DNA of 64,000 bases from Novosphingobium sediminis (GTDB lineage Bacteria; Pseudomonadota; Alphaproteobacteria; Sphingomonadales; Sphingomonadaceae), in NCBI RefSeq assembly GCF_007991615.1, contig NZ_BJYR01000018.1, positions 124,001 to 188,000 of the forward strand, written 5' to 3'. The notes beneath the pieces are model-generated. The model worked only from the letters and a program-made list of their open reading frames with translations, did no database searches and was not told the DNA's origin. Of the stretch, positions 43,751-54,164 are shown one piece after another (positions within the stretch are counted from its first letter, which is position 1; each line of letters starts with the position of its first letter). The translations under genes were made by a program, and so were the position numbers.

Positions 43751-44754
43751 GCGCCGCCGTTGGTGTTGTCGGTGGCGGCGCGTGGGGCACCGCGCTGGCG
43801 CAGATGCTGGCGAGCGACGGCCGCGACGTGCTGCTGTGGGCGCGCGAGGCTGATGTGGTCGAGGCGGTCAATGCCGAGCATCGCAACCCGCGTTTCCTGC
43901 CGGGTGCGCAGCTGCATCCCTCAATCCGCGCGACCGGCGCGCTCGCCGATCTGGCTGCGCTGCCGGTGCTGCTGATGGTGACTCCGGCGCAGCATCTTGG
44001 TGCGGTGCTGGGGCAGCTTTCCCTGCTAGGTAGCGATGTGGTGCTGTGCGCCAAGGGCATCGAGCAGGGCTCCGGCCGCCTGATGAGCGATGTCGCTGCT
44101 GCTGCCGCGCCCGGCGCGGCGCTTGCGGTGCTCTCCGGCCCGACCTTCGCGCATGAAGTTGCGGATGGGCTGCCGACAGCGGTGACGCTGGCCTGCACGG
44201 GCGGCGAGGCGCAATGGGCGCGGCTGGCGCCGGTGATCGCGCGGCCGGCCTTCCGTCCCTACTACTCGGCAGATGTGATCGGCGCTTCAATTGGCGGGGC
44301 GGTGAAGAACGTGCTGGCGATTGCCTGCGGCGTCGTCGAAGGGCTGGGCCTTGGCGCGAATGCCCGTGCCGCCCTCATCAGCCGGGGCTTTGCCGAAATG
44401 CAGCGCCTCGGCCTCGCCATGGGCGCTGAGGCGGAGACGCTGGCGGGGCTTTCCGGGCTGGGCGATCTCGTCCTCACCTGCTCCTCCTCCGAAAGCCGCA
44501 ACTTTGCGCTCGGCATCGCGCTGGGCGTGGAGGGCGACAAGACCGGCGGCGCGGCGGCCTTGCTGGCCGAGCGCAGCACGGTGGCCGAAGGCGCGTTCAC
44601 CGCGCCGGTGCTGGTGCGGGTTGCGGACCAGCACGGTATTGCCATGCCGATTGCAGCCGGCGTCGCTGCTCTGCTCGATGGCGCGATCAGCCCGCGCGCG
44701 CTGGTGGCCCAGATCCTTGCAAGGCCCCTGCGTGCGGAGGCGCCCCATGGTTGA
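43747..44754 (+). CDS. gpsA: Glycerol-3-phosphate dehydrogenase [NAD(P)+]
   Basis: A 335-residue enzyme that reduces dihydroxyacetone phosphate to glycerol 3-phosphate for phospholipid synthesis. The dinucleotide site is [13 protein letters not shown], followed by NPRFLPG, the catalytic Lys region [15 protein letters not shown] and [23 protein letters not shown] (second Lys). C-terminal [14 protein letters not shown] is typical. It overlaps tsaD upstream and the flippase gene downstream by eight bases. Confidence 0.96.
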   Translation: MSAAVGVVGGGAWGTALAQMLASDGRDVLLWAREADVVEAVNAEHRNPRFLPGAQLHPSIRATGALADLAALPVLLMVTPAQHLGAVLGQLSLLGSDVVLCAKGIEQGSGRLMSDVAAAAAPGAALAVLSGPTFAHEVADGLPTAVTLACTGGEAQWARLAPVIARPAFRPYYSADVIGASIGGAVKNVLAIACGVVEGLGLGANARAALISRGFAEMQRLGLAMGAEAETLAGLSGLGDLVLTCSSSESRNFALGIALGVEGDKTGGAAALLAERSTVAEGAFTAPVLVRVADQHGIAMPIAAGVAALLDGAISPRALVAQILARPLRAEAPHG

Positions 44755-46255
44755 GGCGACCGCCCCTCTTTCGGCCGAACAGCAGGATATCGCTGCGCTC
44801 GCCAAGGGCGGGCGGACCAATTTCCTCGGCTTCCTGCTTCGGCTTGCCGCGCGCATCCCGTTCCTGTTCATCGCGGGGCGGCTCTATGGCGCGGAAGACC
44901 TTGGCCGCTTCGCCTCGGCCACCATCGCGGTCGAACTCGCCGCGCAGCTCGCCACGCTCGGCCAGAAGCGCGGCCTTGCCCAGCAGCTTGCCAGCGATGA
45001 CCGCGACGGCGCCGAAGTGGTGGCTGACGCGCTGCTGCTGTCGGGCTTCGTCTCGGCTGTGCTTGCGGCGCTGCTCTACATCTTCCCCGCGCCGATGTTC
45101 CCCAGCGGGCATTTCACGCCGCTGCAGCGCCTGCTCCCGCTCACCGTCCTGCCCATCGCCTTGGGCGATATCGCGCTGGCGGCGCTGGCCTACCGCTTCG
45201 ATGTGGGCGCCACGGTGCGCGCCCGCTCGGTAGTGGAGCCGTGGACGCTTTCGATCGTCGCCGGACTTGTCTGGCTCGCTGGCATGTGGACAATCGACCT
45301 GCGCGAAAGCGGGCTGATCCTTGCCTATGTCGCCTCGATCTTTGCGGCGACGATGACGACCTTCGTGCCGCTCCTCAGAAGCTACGGGGTGCCGCGCCAC
45401 TGGTCGCCGCGCCCGATCGACCTCCTCCGGCTGGCGGGGAGCAACCTGCCGCTCGCGGGGGCGGACGCCATCGAATGGGGTACGCGCAAGCTCGATCTGT
45501 TCCTGCTCGGCGTGTTTCAGGCGCCCACGGCGGTCGTGGGCATCTACTATGTGGCACAGCAGGTCGCGACCCTGCCGCAGAAGCTCAAGACGAGTTTCGA
45601 GCCGATCCTCGGGCCGGTCATCACGCGCAACCTGCAGGGCGGCAACTATCCCGCCGTCGCGCGGCAGGTATGCCAGGTGGGGTTCTGGATCATCGCGGCG
45701 CAGGCCGGGGTGGCGCTGGCGCTGGGCATTCCCGGAGCGGCGGTGATGGGGCTGGTCGGGCCGAACTTCGTGGCCGGGACCGCAGCGCTGGGCTTGCTGC
45801 TTGCCGCCGAAGTGGCCGCAGCAACCGCCGTGGTGAGCGAAGCCGCGCTGATCTATGTCGCGCGCGTCCGCAATCTGTGGATCAGCCTTGGCACCATCGT
45901 GCTGCAGGGCGCGCTTACCGTGGGCTTCATGCTGGCGGCGCGGCGCGCGGGGCTTGATCCGCTGATGCAGGCAGCCGGCGCTGCGGCGGCGCTGGCGATT
46001 GCGCTGGCCTGCGCTTCGCTTGCGAAGTCGTGGCTGCTTGGCAGCCTGCTGAGCGAGCGCATCAGCAACTGGCGCTGGGCGCTGATCTGGGCGGCTGCGC
46101 CGGCGGTGCTGGTGGGCTATGCTGCAAAGCTGATGCCCGAATGGGTCGAACTCGCGCTCGGCATTCCGGCGATTCTCGGTGTTTACGGCACGGTGATCTG
46201 GCGGCGCGGGTTCGGGCCGGAAGACCGCATCCTTTTCCGCAAGCAGACCCTCTGA
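44747..46255 (+). CDS. Wzx/MVF-like polysaccharide or lipid flippase
   Basis: A 502-residue polytopic membrane protein with about 12-14 helices of the MOP (RfbX/Wzx) superfamily, which flips lipid-linked sugars. It begins with a short cytoplasmic region, then GRTNFLGFLLRLAARIPFLFIAGRLYGAEDLGRF, the usual first-helix pattern. WGTRKLDLFLLGVFQAPTAVVGIYYVAQQVATLPQ is a conserved MOP segment. No polysaccharide cluster adjoins, so the substrate is open. ATG 44747 overlaps the gpsA stop. Confidence 0.85.
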   Translation: MVEATAPLSAEQQDIAALAKGGRTNFLGFLLRLAARIPFLFIAGRLYGAEDLGRFASATIAVELAAQLATLGQKRGLAQQLASDDRDGAEVVADALLLSGFVSAVLAALLYIFPAPMFPSGHFTPLQRLLPLTVLPIALGDIALAALAYRFDVGATVRARSVVEPWTLSIVAGLVWLAGMWTIDLRESGLILAYVASIFAATMTTFVPLLRSYGVPRHWSPRPIDLLRLAGSNLPLAGADAIEWGTRKLDLFLLGVFQAPTAVVGIYYVAQQVATLPQKLKTSFEPILGPVITRNLQGGNYPAVARQVCQVGFWIIAAQAGVALALGIPGAAVMGLVGPNFVAGTAALGLLLAAEVAAATAVVSEAALIYVARVRNLWISLGTIVLQGALTVGFMLAARRAGLDPLMQAAGAAAALAIALACASLAKSWLLGSLLSERISNWRWALIWAAAPAVLVGYAAKLMPEWVELALGIPAILGVYGTVIWRRGFGPEDRILFRKQTL

Positions 46256-46271
46256 AAGGCATGGGTGATCG

Positions 46272-46751
46272 ATGATGGAATGGCTTCAGGCAAACGCGGT
46301 GCTGGTCGGCGCGGTGGCGGTGCTGCTGGTGCTCGCGCTGGTGTTCCTGCTGCGCCGCTCGAAGGCGGTGCCGGAAAAGCGCGAGTACCGCGATGTTCTC
46401 TCCGAAGGCGCGGCCCCGGCGGCGCGCAATTCGGCGCTGATCGATGCGCCGCCGGCCGCCGCGATCGAGCCGCCGCCGGTGATCGCCGAAGCGCCGCCCG
46501 TTGCCGCCGATGAAGGCGACGACCTGACGCGGATCAAGGGCCTTGGCCCCAAGATCAGCACGGCGCTGCGTGCGCTTGGCGTGACGCGCTATGCCGAGAT
46601 CGCGGCATGGACCGAGGCCGATGTGGCGCGGATCGACGCGCAACTGGGCGTGTTTGCCGGGCGCGCCACGCGGGACAACTGGATCGAGCAGGCAGGCCTG
46701 CTGGCGAGCGGGGATACCGCGGGCTACGAGGCGAAGTTCGGGAAGCTCTAG
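46272..46751 (+). CDS. Membrane-anchored helix-hairpin-helix protein
   Basis: A 159-residue protein. An N-terminal membrane helix (about residues 7-27, VLVGAVAVLLVLALVFLL) is followed by a Pro/Ala-rich linker. The C-terminal domain reads DDLTRIKGLGPKISTALRALGVTRYAEIAAWTEADVARID, typical of the small helix-hairpin-helix (flap-endonuclease-like/NuoE-type) domain widely found in alphaproteobacteria. No nuclease residues are evident. It follows the flippase gene by 16 bases. It ends four bases into the convergent lipoprotein gene. Confidence 0.82.
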   Translation: MMEWLQANAVLVGAVAVLLVLALVFLLRRSKAVPEKREYRDVLSEGAAPAARNSALIDAPPAAAIEPPPVIAEAPPVAADEGDDLTRIKGLGPKISTALRALGVTRYAEIAAWTEADVARIDAQLGVFAGRATRDNWIEQAGLLASGDTAGYEAKFGKL

Positions 46752-47299
46752 CCGCCTGCGCAGCGCTTTATGAGCGCGCCGGGCACGTCGCTGGCGGGCA
46801 CTTCGATATGCCCGCCGCCCGGAAGCGTGCCGGCAAACTTGGCCTTGAACAATGTGAGGCGGTGATCATCGGCGGGGATCGAGCCCTGCCAGATATAGCC
46901 GGGCTGGCCGGGCAGCGCGGTCGCATCGACCGGCAGGCGCAGGATATAACCGCTGCCCTGCAGCGCGAAAAGCGCCGCGGCACCGATGGGGGCGGCAACA
47001 TTGCGGGTCACCACCAGCGATCCACTCCGGCATTCCAGGTTGAGCAGCGCAGGTTCGCCTGCATAGCCGAAGCGCGCGCTGCCGTCGGGCGCGGAAACCC
47101 AAGCGCCCTTGGCGTCCTTGGCACGAGCGGGCGTGGGGGCCGGGTTATCTGCCGGCATAGCGACGCGCACCGCATCAAGCGGGCCGTCCTTGCCCTGCGT
47201 CGTTGTCGCCGAGGACGATGTGCAGGCAGCCAGCAACAGAACGAGCAGGGGAGGCGCGACACGCGAAATCAAGGCTTCATCCTTCCGCGACCGGATCAT
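46748..47299 (-). CDS. Putative lipoprotein, function unknown
   Basis: A 183-residue predicted lipoprotein: VAPPLLVLLLAAC gives a lipobox with Cys26, then a Ser/Thr-rich linker. The mature region has a beta-rich pattern (FGYAGEPALLNLECRSGSLVVTRN, FALQGSGYILRLPVDA) and ends with a cysteine near the C-terminus. I do not recognise the family. Its 3' end overlaps the helix-hairpin-helix gene by four bases. Confidence 0.75.
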   Translation of the reverse strand: MIRSRKDEALISRVAPPLLVLLLAACTSSSATTTQGKDGPLDAVRVAMPADNPAPTPARAKDAKGAWVSAPDGSARFGYAGEPALLNLECRSGSLVVTRNVAAPIGAAALFALQGSGYILRLPVDATALPGQPGYIWQGSIPADDHRLTLFKAKFAGTLPGGGHIEVPASDVPGALIKRCAGG

Positions 47300-47407
47300 C
47301 GCCGCAGCAATGAGGTCGGAGCCAAGCAGCCGAAATTCAAGTCCAGCGCAAGATAGTGAAAGCCGCTGTGCGGTGGATAGAATTGCCTGTGCGGTGCGGG
47401 GTGGAAC

Positions 47408-49597
47408 CTACCGCCCCCACTTCTTCTGGCTCTTCCCAAACCGCGTCTTGCGCGTCCCCGGCTTGCCTTCGTTGCTCCGCCCCACGATCGGCGCTTTCTT
47501 CTCGCTGTCGGGCAAGCCCAGTTCGCTAGCCTCTAGCGCGCGGATCTCGTCGCGCAGGCGGCCTGCCGTTTCGAATTCCAGATCCGCCGCCGCAGCGCGC
47601 ATCTTCTTTTCCAGTTCTTCGATGTAAGCGCGCAGATTGTGGCCGACGAGGTTGTTGGCGCCGCCTTCCGCCTCGATCTCCACCAGCACGCCGTCGCGGC
47701 TCGCGGTGTCGGCCACGATGTCATGGATGTCGCGCTTGATCGATTCGGGCGTGATCCCGTGGAGTTCGTTGTAGGCGCGCTGCTTTTCGCGGCGGCGGTC
47801 GGTTTCGGCGATGGCGCGTTCCATGCTGCCGGTCATGCGGTCGGCATAGAGGATCACCCGGCCATCGACATTGCGCGCGGCGCGGCCGATGGTCTGGATC
47901 AGCGAGGTCTCGCTGCGCAGGAAGCCTTCCTTGTCCGCATCCAGAATGCACACCAGCCCGCACTCGGGAATATCGAGCCCCTCGCGCAACAGGTTGATGC
48001 CGACCAGCACGTCATAGACCCCTAGCCGAAGATCGCGGATCAGTTCGATGCGCTCCAGCGTCTCGACGTCCGAATGCATGTAGCGGACCCTAAGTCCCGC
48101 CTCGTGCATGAACTCGGTAAGGTCTTCGGCCATGCGCTTGGTCAGCGTGGTGACAAGCGTGCGGTAGCCGTTCTGCGCCGTCTTGCGGCATTCGTTGATG
48201 CAGTCCTGCACCTGGTCCTCGACCGGGCGGATATCGACCGGCGGATCGATCAGGCCGGTGGGGCGGATCACCTGCTCGGCAAACACGCCGCCCGCCTGCT
48301 CCATTTCCCAGTGCCCCGGTGTCGCCGAAACGGCCACCGTCTGCGGGCGCATCGCATCCCATTCGTTGAAGCGCAGCGGGCGGTTGTCGATGCAGCTCGG
48401 CAGGCGGAAGCCGTATTCCGCCAGCGTGATCTTGCGGCGGTGGTCGCCTTTGCTCATCGCGCCGATCTGCGGCACCGTTTGGTGGCTTTCGTCGACGAAC
48501 AGCAGCGCGTTGTCCGGCAGGTATTCGAACAGCGTCGGCGGCGGCTCGCCCGGCATTCGCCCGGTGAGGAAGCGCGAATAGTTCTCGATCCCCGCGCAGC
48601 TACCCGTCGCGTGGATCATCTCGAGGTCGAAGTTGGTGCGCTGCTCCAGCCGCTGCGCTTCGAGCAGCTTGCCTTCCGCTTCGAGCTCCTTGAGCCGCTC
48701 GGTGAGTTCAAAGCGGATCGCGTCCGCCGCCTGCTTCATCGTCGGCCCCGGCGTCACATAGTGCGAATTGGCGTAGACGCGCACCTTGGAAAGCTTCGTC
48801 CCCGCCTTGCCGGTCAGCGGGTCGAACTCGGCGATCTCCTCGATCTCGTCGCCGAAGAACGAGATGCGCCAGGCCATATCCTCGTAGTGCGAGGGGTAGA
48901 TTTCCAGATTGTCGCCCCGCACCCGGAAATTGCCGCGCTGGAAGGCGGCATCGTTGCGCTTGTATTGCAGCGCCACCAGCTTGCGGATGATCTCGCGGTT
49001 GTCGACCGTGTCGCCGACCTTGAGGTCGAACACCATCGCCGAATAAGTCTCGACCGAACCGATGCCGTAGAGGCACGAAACCGAGGCGACGATGATGACG
49101 TCGTCGCGTTCGAGCAGCGCGCGCGTGGCCGAATGGCGCATCCGGTCGATCGCCTCGTTCACCGAGCTTTCCTTCTCGATGTAGGTGTCGGACCGGGGCA
49201 CATAGGCCTCGGGCTGGTAGTAGTCGTAGTAGGAGACGAAATACTCGACTGCGTTCTCCGGGAAGAAGCTCTTCATCTCGCCATAAAGCTGCGCGGCAAG
49301 GATCTTGTTGGGCGCGAGGATGAGGGCAGGGCGCTGCAGTTCCTCGATCACCTTGGCCATGGTGAAGGTCTTGCCGCTGCCCGTCACGCCCAGCAGCACC
49401 TGCGTCACCTCGCCATCCTTCGCCGAGGCGACGAGATCGGCAATCGCGGTCGGCTGGTCGCCCGCGGGCTGGTAGTCCGAAACCACCTTGAACGGTTTTC
49501 CGCCCTCCGATTTCTCGGGTCGTGCGGGCTTGTGCGGCACGAAATTGGCGGAGGTATCGGGCTCTTCCAGCCCTCTGCGGATGACGAGTTCGGCCAT
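47408..49597 (-). CDS. uvrB: UvrABC excinuclease subunit B
   Basis: A 729-residue helicase-like subunit that verifies DNA damage with UvrA and recruits UvrC. Walker A is [15 protein letters not shown]. The beta-hairpin region [37 protein letters not shown] and helicase motifs V-VI ([35 protein letters not shown]) follow. The C-terminal UVR domain ([28 protein letters not shown]) binds UvrC. ATG 49597 ([13 protein letters not shown]) is preferred. The 120-base upstream gap is shared with the divergent DUF481 gene. Confidence 0.97.
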   Translation of the reverse strand: MAELVIRRGLEEPDTSANFVPHKPARPEKSEGGKPFKVVSDYQPAGDQPTAIADLVASAKDGEVTQVLLGVTGSGKTFTMAKVIEELQRPALILAPNKILAAQLYGEMKSFFPENAVEYFVSYYDYYQPEAYVPRSDTYIEKESSVNEAIDRMRHSATRALLERDDVIIVASVSCLYGIGSVETYSAMVFDLKVGDTVDNREIIRKLVALQYKRNDAAFQRGNFRVRGDNLEIYPSHYEDMAWRISFFGDEIEEIAEFDPLTGKAGTKLSKVRVYANSHYVTPGPTMKQAADAIRFELTERLKELEAEGKLLEAQRLEQRTNFDLEMIHATGSCAGIENYSRFLTGRMPGEPPPTLFEYLPDNALLFVDESHQTVPQIGAMSKGDHRRKITLAEYGFRLPSCIDNRPLRFNEWDAMRPQTVAVSATPGHWEMEQAGGVFAEQVIRPTGLIDPPVDIRPVEDQVQDCINECRKTAQNGYRTLVTTLTKRMAEDLTEFMHEAGLRVRYMHSDVETLERIELIRDLRLGVYDVLVGINLLREGLDIPECGLVCILDADKEGFLRSETSLIQTIGRAARNVDGRVILYADRMTGSMERAIAETDRRREKQRAYNELHGITPESIKRDIHDIVADTASRDGVLVEIEAEGGANNLVGHNLRAYIEELEKKMRAAAADLEFETAGRLRDEIRALEASELGLPDSEKKAPIVGRSNEGKPGTRKTRFGKSQKKWGR

Positions 49598-49717
49598 GCC
49601 GCAGATATGGGGAACAAAGCGCGCACATGCAATCGGCTGGGGATGGATAGGCACCGATGCCCGTTTGATTTATGGCCATCTGGCGATAGCGTGAACGTCG
49701 GAAGGCCTGCGGGCGGC

Positions 49718-50728
49718 ATGGGAAGAACCACAGCGGTGCGAGTTCCTCGGCACATCATCGTTTCCGCAGCCCTTGCCCTGCTGGCGCCGGCGGGGCAGGC
49801 GGCAGCGCAGGATGTTGTGCCTGCGCCTGATGTGGCGCAGCTGTCCCCGGCGATGGTCGAAGTGCTGGCAGCTGTGGAAGCCTCGCACGATCCGCGCGCG
49901 CTGGATGCGCTGGTGCGCTATCTCCAGCAAGCCCATCCCGAAGCGCAGGCCGCCCTTTCAGCGTGGATGGCGCGGCGCAGCGCGCTGGTGTGGCTGGCAG
50001 AGCCGCTCCCCGTTGCGAAGGCGCAGGTCGCAGTCGATCTCCCGGCTGAAGATGCCGTGCCGCTCAAGCTGGCTCTCCTTGATCTGCCGACGAAATGGAG
50101 CGGCGAAGGTGAACTCGGCGCGTTCCTCAGCACCGGCAGCGCGCCGGGATCGGGCTTTGTCGGGCGGCTCACCGTGGTCGCGGAACGAGGGCGCTGGCGC
50201 GTCGCCACTTCGGGCCGGATCGACTACCAGAAGACCTCCGACGAAGTGACGCGCAATCAGATCCGCCTCACGATTGAACCCAACTACAAGTTCGACGAGC
50301 ACGGCTACGTGTTTGGCCTCGGCCAGTATGAGCGGGACCGCTTTCAGGGCTTCACTGACCGCTTCAGCGTGTCGGCCGGGCTCGGCTACAACCTGCTCGA
50401 TGGGAATGGCCGCAAGCTCAGCATCAAGGCGGGGCCCGCCGTGCGCGTGACGAAGCCAGTGGAGGGACCGCAGGAGCAGACGCTTTCCGCCGTCGCGCTC
50501 GCCGATCTCAAGCTGCAATTGACGCCCACGCTCAACTACAGCCAGGAAGTCAGCACCTATTTCGATGCGGTGCGGCGGACGTACTACACGCTGGCCGCGC
50601 TCGATTCGCGCTTGAGCAGCAAGCTCAAGGCCCGGCTATCCTACACGCTGCAGCATGAATCCGGCTCGGGCGTCGCGCGCACGTTGACGGACACAACCAG
50701 CCGGCTGACGCTGCTTTACGGGTTCTAG
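49718..50728 (+). CDS. DUF481 family outer-membrane protein
   Basis: A 336-residue exported protein with a signal peptide (HIIVSAALALLAPAGQAAAQ). The first 120 residues are helical. The rest is a beta barrel: WSGEGELGAFLSTGSAPGSGFVG, the YKFDEHGYVFGLGQYERDRFQGFTDRFSVSAGLGYNLL segment typical of DUF481/YdiY and a final strand ending RLTLLYGF. Family members are outer-membrane proteins with some link to salt induction, but the function is unknown. ATG 49718 is preferred; a GTG at 49691 is possible. Confidence 0.8.
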   Translation: MGRTTAVRVPRHIIVSAALALLAPAGQAAAQDVVPAPDVAQLSPAMVEVLAAVEASHDPRALDALVRYLQQAHPEAQAALSAWMARRSALVWLAEPLPVAKAQVAVDLPAEDAVPLKLALLDLPTKWSGEGELGAFLSTGSAPGSGFVGRLTVVAERGRWRVATSGRIDYQKTSDEVTRNQIRLTIEPNYKFDEHGYVFGLGQYERDRFQGFTDRFSVSAGLGYNLLDGNGRKLSIKAGPAVRVTKPVEGPQEQTLSAVALADLKLQLTPTLNYSQEVSTYFDAVRRTYYTLAALDSRLSSKLKARLSYTLQHESGSGVARTLTDTTSRLTLLYGF

Positions 50729-50820
50729 GCCCTCCCACGGGGAGCCTGTGACGCGCATCATTGGAAAACTGCCGGTGCAGTGTTAGCCCTGCAGCATCAC
50801 GAACGAGAGGACCCGAACCG

Positions 50821-51369
50821 ATGCGCCTGCCGATCCTGCCCCTCATCGCCCTCTCGGCTGCCCTCGCGCTTGGCGGTTGCGGCAGCGGCAAGTCCGTCAC
50901 CGCAACCAACGAAAGCGTTTCGGGCGTCGCCAAGAAGGTTGCCGATGCCGGGCTCAAGTTCAATCCGGGCCGCTGGGATTCGACGATGAAGTTCGTCAAG
51001 ATGGACATGGAAGGCATGCCGCCCGAGGCGAAGGCGATGATGTCGAAGATCCTTGGCAAGGACCGCACTTTCGCCACCTGCCTGACCAAGGAAGAGGCCG
51101 AGAAGCCGGACGCCAAGTTCTTCGGGCAGGCCGACGAGCGCTGCAAGTACGACAGCTTCGCGATGGGCGGCGGCAAGATCGATGCGAAGATGACCTGCAA
51201 GGCCGAGCAGGGCATGCAGACCATGACGATGCAGGGCAACTACACCGCCGAATCCTACCAGATGACGATGTCGATCAACGGCGCCGGGCCGCAAGGCAAG
51301 GCGATGTCGATGGAAATGCAGCTCAATGCCAAGCACAACGGCGAGTGCACGGGCAAGGAAGAGGGCTGA
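50821..51369 (+). CDS. DUF3617-like lipoprotein
   Basis: A 182-residue lipoprotein: LPLIALSAALALGGCGSG gives the lipobox Cys20. The mature part has FNPGRWDSTMKF, an even spacing of four cysteines (ATCLT, RCKYD, MTCKA, GECTG) and MTMQGNYTAESYQM, features of DUF3617 proteins common in sphingomonads and of unknown function. The disulfide-prone cysteines suit a periplasmic location. GAGAGGACC lies before ATG 50821. Confidence 0.78.
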   Translation: MRLPILPLIALSAALALGGCGSGKSVTATNESVSGVAKKVADAGLKFNPGRWDSTMKFVKMDMEGMPPEAKAMMSKILGKDRTFATCLTKEEAEKPDAKFFGQADERCKYDSFAMGGGKIDAKMTCKAEQGMQTMTMQGNYTAESYQMTMSINGAGPQGKAMSMEMQLNAKHNGECTGKEEG

Positions 51370-51569
51370 GGGCTTCCTTACTCTTTTTCACTGCGAGCGC
51401 AGCGATGCAGTCCAGTGCGGCTCTGCGCGCCTGACGCTGGGGCGGGGACAGCTGCTAAACGGCAGCTTTCGCCGAATTGCCGACGCATAGGATACGGGGC
51501 TCTGCGGACCGTTTCGGCGGCGCTTACGATGCAGCGATAGTCTGAATGACCACGCCGGGAGTGTAACTG

Positions 51570-51839
51570 GTGCCGAAAAAAGGCCGCGTAATCTGGTCGT
51601 TAGCCCTCCTGTCTGCGCTTGCCGTGCTGCTAGCAATGTTAGGCCCACCTCTAACCATAGCCTCGTTCTTCTGGCTTATCCTCTGGTACTCAGGTGTCGT
51701 GGACGACGTTTCTCGAGGCCCCGCGTGGGTTGATTGGGTGATAGACTACGGTTTCCAGGTCCTGGTTTGGCTGACATTCGCAATGGGCGCTTCCGTATGG
51801 GTGGTGTTGGGCCCAGCAAAGCGAGACACTGCGGATTGA
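51570..51839 (+). CDS. Small membrane protein, unusual codon use, unknown function
   Basis: An 89-residue protein starting at GTG with two hydrophobic spans (about residues 8-41 and 58-83). I do not recognise a family. Codon use departs from the neighbours (more A/T-ending codons, for example TTA, CTA, GTA and ATA), which could mean a recent arrival or a non-genuine gene. The 200 bases before it hold only part of a dispersed repeat near 51391. Two aromatic-rich helices argue for real coding. Confidence 0.5.
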   Translation: MPKKGRVIWSLALLSALAVLLAMLGPPLTIASFFWLILWYSGVVDDVSRGPAWVDWVIDYGFQVLVWLTFAMGASVWVVLGPAKRDTAD

Positions 51840-51911
51840 ATGCCCAGATGCTGACGTCCGCTAACCACCAATCCCTGCCGCTCGGCTAACCGCCCAACCA
51901 GCCCACGCCGC

Positions 51912-53981
51912 CTAGGCTGCCGCTACTTCCACCTGCACGCCCGATAGCGCCGCATTCCCTGATAGCGGATCGAGCGCGCCGGACTCTGTCAGCGCGTTGG
52001 CGCTGACGCCGGCGCGGGCGCGTGCCACTTGCATGGCCATGCCGGGCAGATCATGCCCCCAGCCGTGCGGGATAGAGACGGTGCCAGGCATCATGTCGTC
52101 GGTCACTTCGGCGGGGATGGTCACTTCGCCCGAGGACGAGCGGACTGTGGCCATGTCGCCATCAGCAAGGCCCGCCGCCGCCGCGTCGTCCGGGTGGATC
52201 ATCAGCGTGCAGCGATTGGGCCCTTTGGTGAGGCGGTGGCTGTTGGCGAGCCATGAGTTGTTGGTGCGCAAGTGTCGCCGCCCGATCAGGGTAAGCTTGC
52301 CCCCCTCTGCAGGGATGCCCTCCGCAGGCACATCGAGCGCGCCGAGGGCCTCCATGAAGGCGGGCACCGCGCAATGGATCTGCTGGTCGTCGCTGCGCAG
52401 GCGTTCGGGCAGCACGCCCGCTTTCGGTGGGCCGAAATCGAGGCCGGAGGGCGCAGCTTCCACTTCGGCCAACGAGACCTTGTAGGGGCCGTTCTTCAGC
52501 ATGTGATCGAGCGCCTCGCGCGGGGTCGGCTCCTGCACCGGCTGGCCGCTGATCGCCTGCGCCAGCCCGCGCAGGATTTCCCAGTCGTGCAGGGCCTCGG
52601 GGTCCTCGCGCTCCAGCGTGGGCTTGGAATAAGCGGCGATATTGCGCACCGCCATCGGCAGCAGGAACAGGCCGTAATGGTCGCGCTCCAAGGGCCCCGT
52701 CGGCGGCAGGATATAATGCGCGCGGCGGCTGGTGGCGTTGCGGTACATGTCGACCGAAACCATCAGCTCAAGGCTTGCCAGCGCCCTGTCGAGCCGGGGG
52801 CCGTTGGGCGTCGAAAGCACCGGATTGCCCGCCACCACGAACAGCGCCTTGATCTGGCCTTCGCCGGGTGTCTCGATCTCCTCGGCCAGCGCGGCTGCGG
52901 GAAATTCGCCCAGCACCGACTTGTGCTGCGAAACGCGCGAGGTGAACTTGCCCAGCGATCCGCGCGGGAACATCGCCAGCGTATCGAGCGCCGGGATAGG
53001 GAACACCGTCCCGCCCTCGCGGTCCAATTGCCCCGCCGCGATATTGATGAGCGCGATGAGCCACGCATTGAGCGTGCCGTGCTGCTGCGTTGCGATGCCG
53101 AGCCGGCCATAAAGCGCGGCAGGGCCTGCGGTGAGGCGCTCGGCCAGCCAGGCCACGTCCTCCGCCGCCACGCCCGATGCGGCAAGGCAAGCCGCATCGT
53201 CGAAGCGCGCCAGCAGCGCCGCGACGTCGTCCAGCCCGCCCACGAAGTCCTGCACCGGCTGATGCGGCCTGCGTGCCAGCACTGCCTTGAGCAGCGCCAC
53301 CAGCAGGAACACATCGCTCGCGGGCTTCACGAACACATGCCGGTCCGCGATCTTTGCCGTCTCGGTCCGGCGCGGATCGATCACCACCAGTTGCCCGCCG
53401 CGCGCCTTCAGCGCCCGCGCGCGATTGCGAAAATCGGGTACGGTCCACACCGAACCGTTCGAAGCCATCGGATTGCCGCCAATGATGATGAGCGTCTCGG
53501 TCCGGTCGATGTCCGGAATGCCGAACATGCTGGCGTGGCCATACATCAGCAGGTTCGCCACCTGATGCGGCATCTGGTCCACCGTGCTCGCCGAAAACTG
53601 GCTCTTCGTGCCGAGCGCCTTGGTCAGGTGATGCGCGTTGAGCGCATTGCCATAGGAGTGCGCGTTGGGATTGCCGATGTAAGTCGCGGTGCTGGCCGGA
53701 TCGCGGGCAAGGATGGCGCGGGTCTTCTCGCCGATCTCGGCAAAGGCCTGCTCCCAGCTGATTTCGTGCCATTCCTCACCCACGCGCTTTTGCGGCGCGC
53801 GCAGGCGATCGGGATCGTTCTGCAGGTCTTCCAGCGCGGTCGCCTTGGGGCAGATGTGTCCGCGCGAGAGGGGGTTGTCGGGATCGCCCTTGATCGACAC
53901 GATCTGGCGTCCTTCGACTTCCACCAGCACGCCGCAATTGGCCTCGCAGATATGGCAGGTGCGGTGATGGATCTCGCCCAT
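51912..53981 (-). CDS. Molybdopterin-dependent oxidoreductase, formate-dehydrogenase-like
   Basis: A 689-residue Mo/W-bis-MGD enzyme. The N-terminal [4Fe-4S] site is C-x2-C-x3-C-x27-C: Cys9, Cys12, Cys16 and Cys44, followed by PKA, typical of this family. Further features are TATYIGNPNAHSYGNALNAHHL, the GGNPMASNGS region and a C-terminal dinucleotide-binding domain (LIGRRHLRTNNSWLANSHRL). No Tat signal or partner subunit is evident, so it is probably cytoplasmic; the substrate cannot be fixed. ATG 53981 is preferred. Divergent from the Anbu operon, 183 bases between starts. Confidence 0.9.
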   Translation of the reverse strand: MGEIHHRTCHICEANCGVLVEVEGRQIVSIKGDPDNPLSRGHICPKATALEDLQNDPDRLRAPQKRVGEEWHEISWEQAFAEIGEKTRAILARDPASTATYIGNPNAHSYGNALNAHHLTKALGTKSQFSASTVDQMPHQVANLLMYGHASMFGIPDIDRTETLIIIGGNPMASNGSVWTVPDFRNRARALKARGGQLVVIDPRRTETAKIADRHVFVKPASDVFLLVALLKAVLARRPHQPVQDFVGGLDDVAALLARFDDAACLAASGVAAEDVAWLAERLTAGPAALYGRLGIATQQHGTLNAWLIALINIAAGQLDREGGTVFPIPALDTLAMFPRGSLGKFTSRVSQHKSVLGEFPAAALAEEIETPGEGQIKALFVVAGNPVLSTPNGPRLDRALASLELMVSVDMYRNATSRRAHYILPPTGPLERDHYGLFLLPMAVRNIAAYSKPTLEREDPEALHDWEILRGLAQAISGQPVQEPTPREALDHMLKNGPYKVSLAEVEAAPSGLDFGPPKAGVLPERLRSDDQQIHCAVPAFMEALGALDVPAEGIPAEGGKLTLIGRRHLRTNNSWLANSHRLTKGPNRCTLMIHPDDAAAAGLADGDMATVRSSSGEVTIPAEVTDDMMPGTVSIPHGWGHDLPGMAMQVARARAGVSANALTESGALDPLSGNAALSGVQVEVAAA

Positions 53982-54164
53982 GGCTTGCTCTCTCCCGGAA
54001 ATTAGCCGTGCGGTTAAACGTGTCACCTGCGCGCGGCCATGGCAAGCGCGAAGCGGTGAAACACTTCGCCGCGCAATCCGGTTACAATTTTGTCTCGCAG
54101 GTGCAGCATTGCGCTTGGCAAAGCCGCTGCGCTGTGCAAGCTTCGTCCCAATCGGGATGATCGC

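Noticed and set aside
48074..49717. An open frame on the plus strand antisense to uvrB, running into the DUF481 gene
   Set aside because: The uvrB product is unmistakable; the plus-strand translation is a shadow. Only the DUF481 part from 49718 has a signal peptide and family features.
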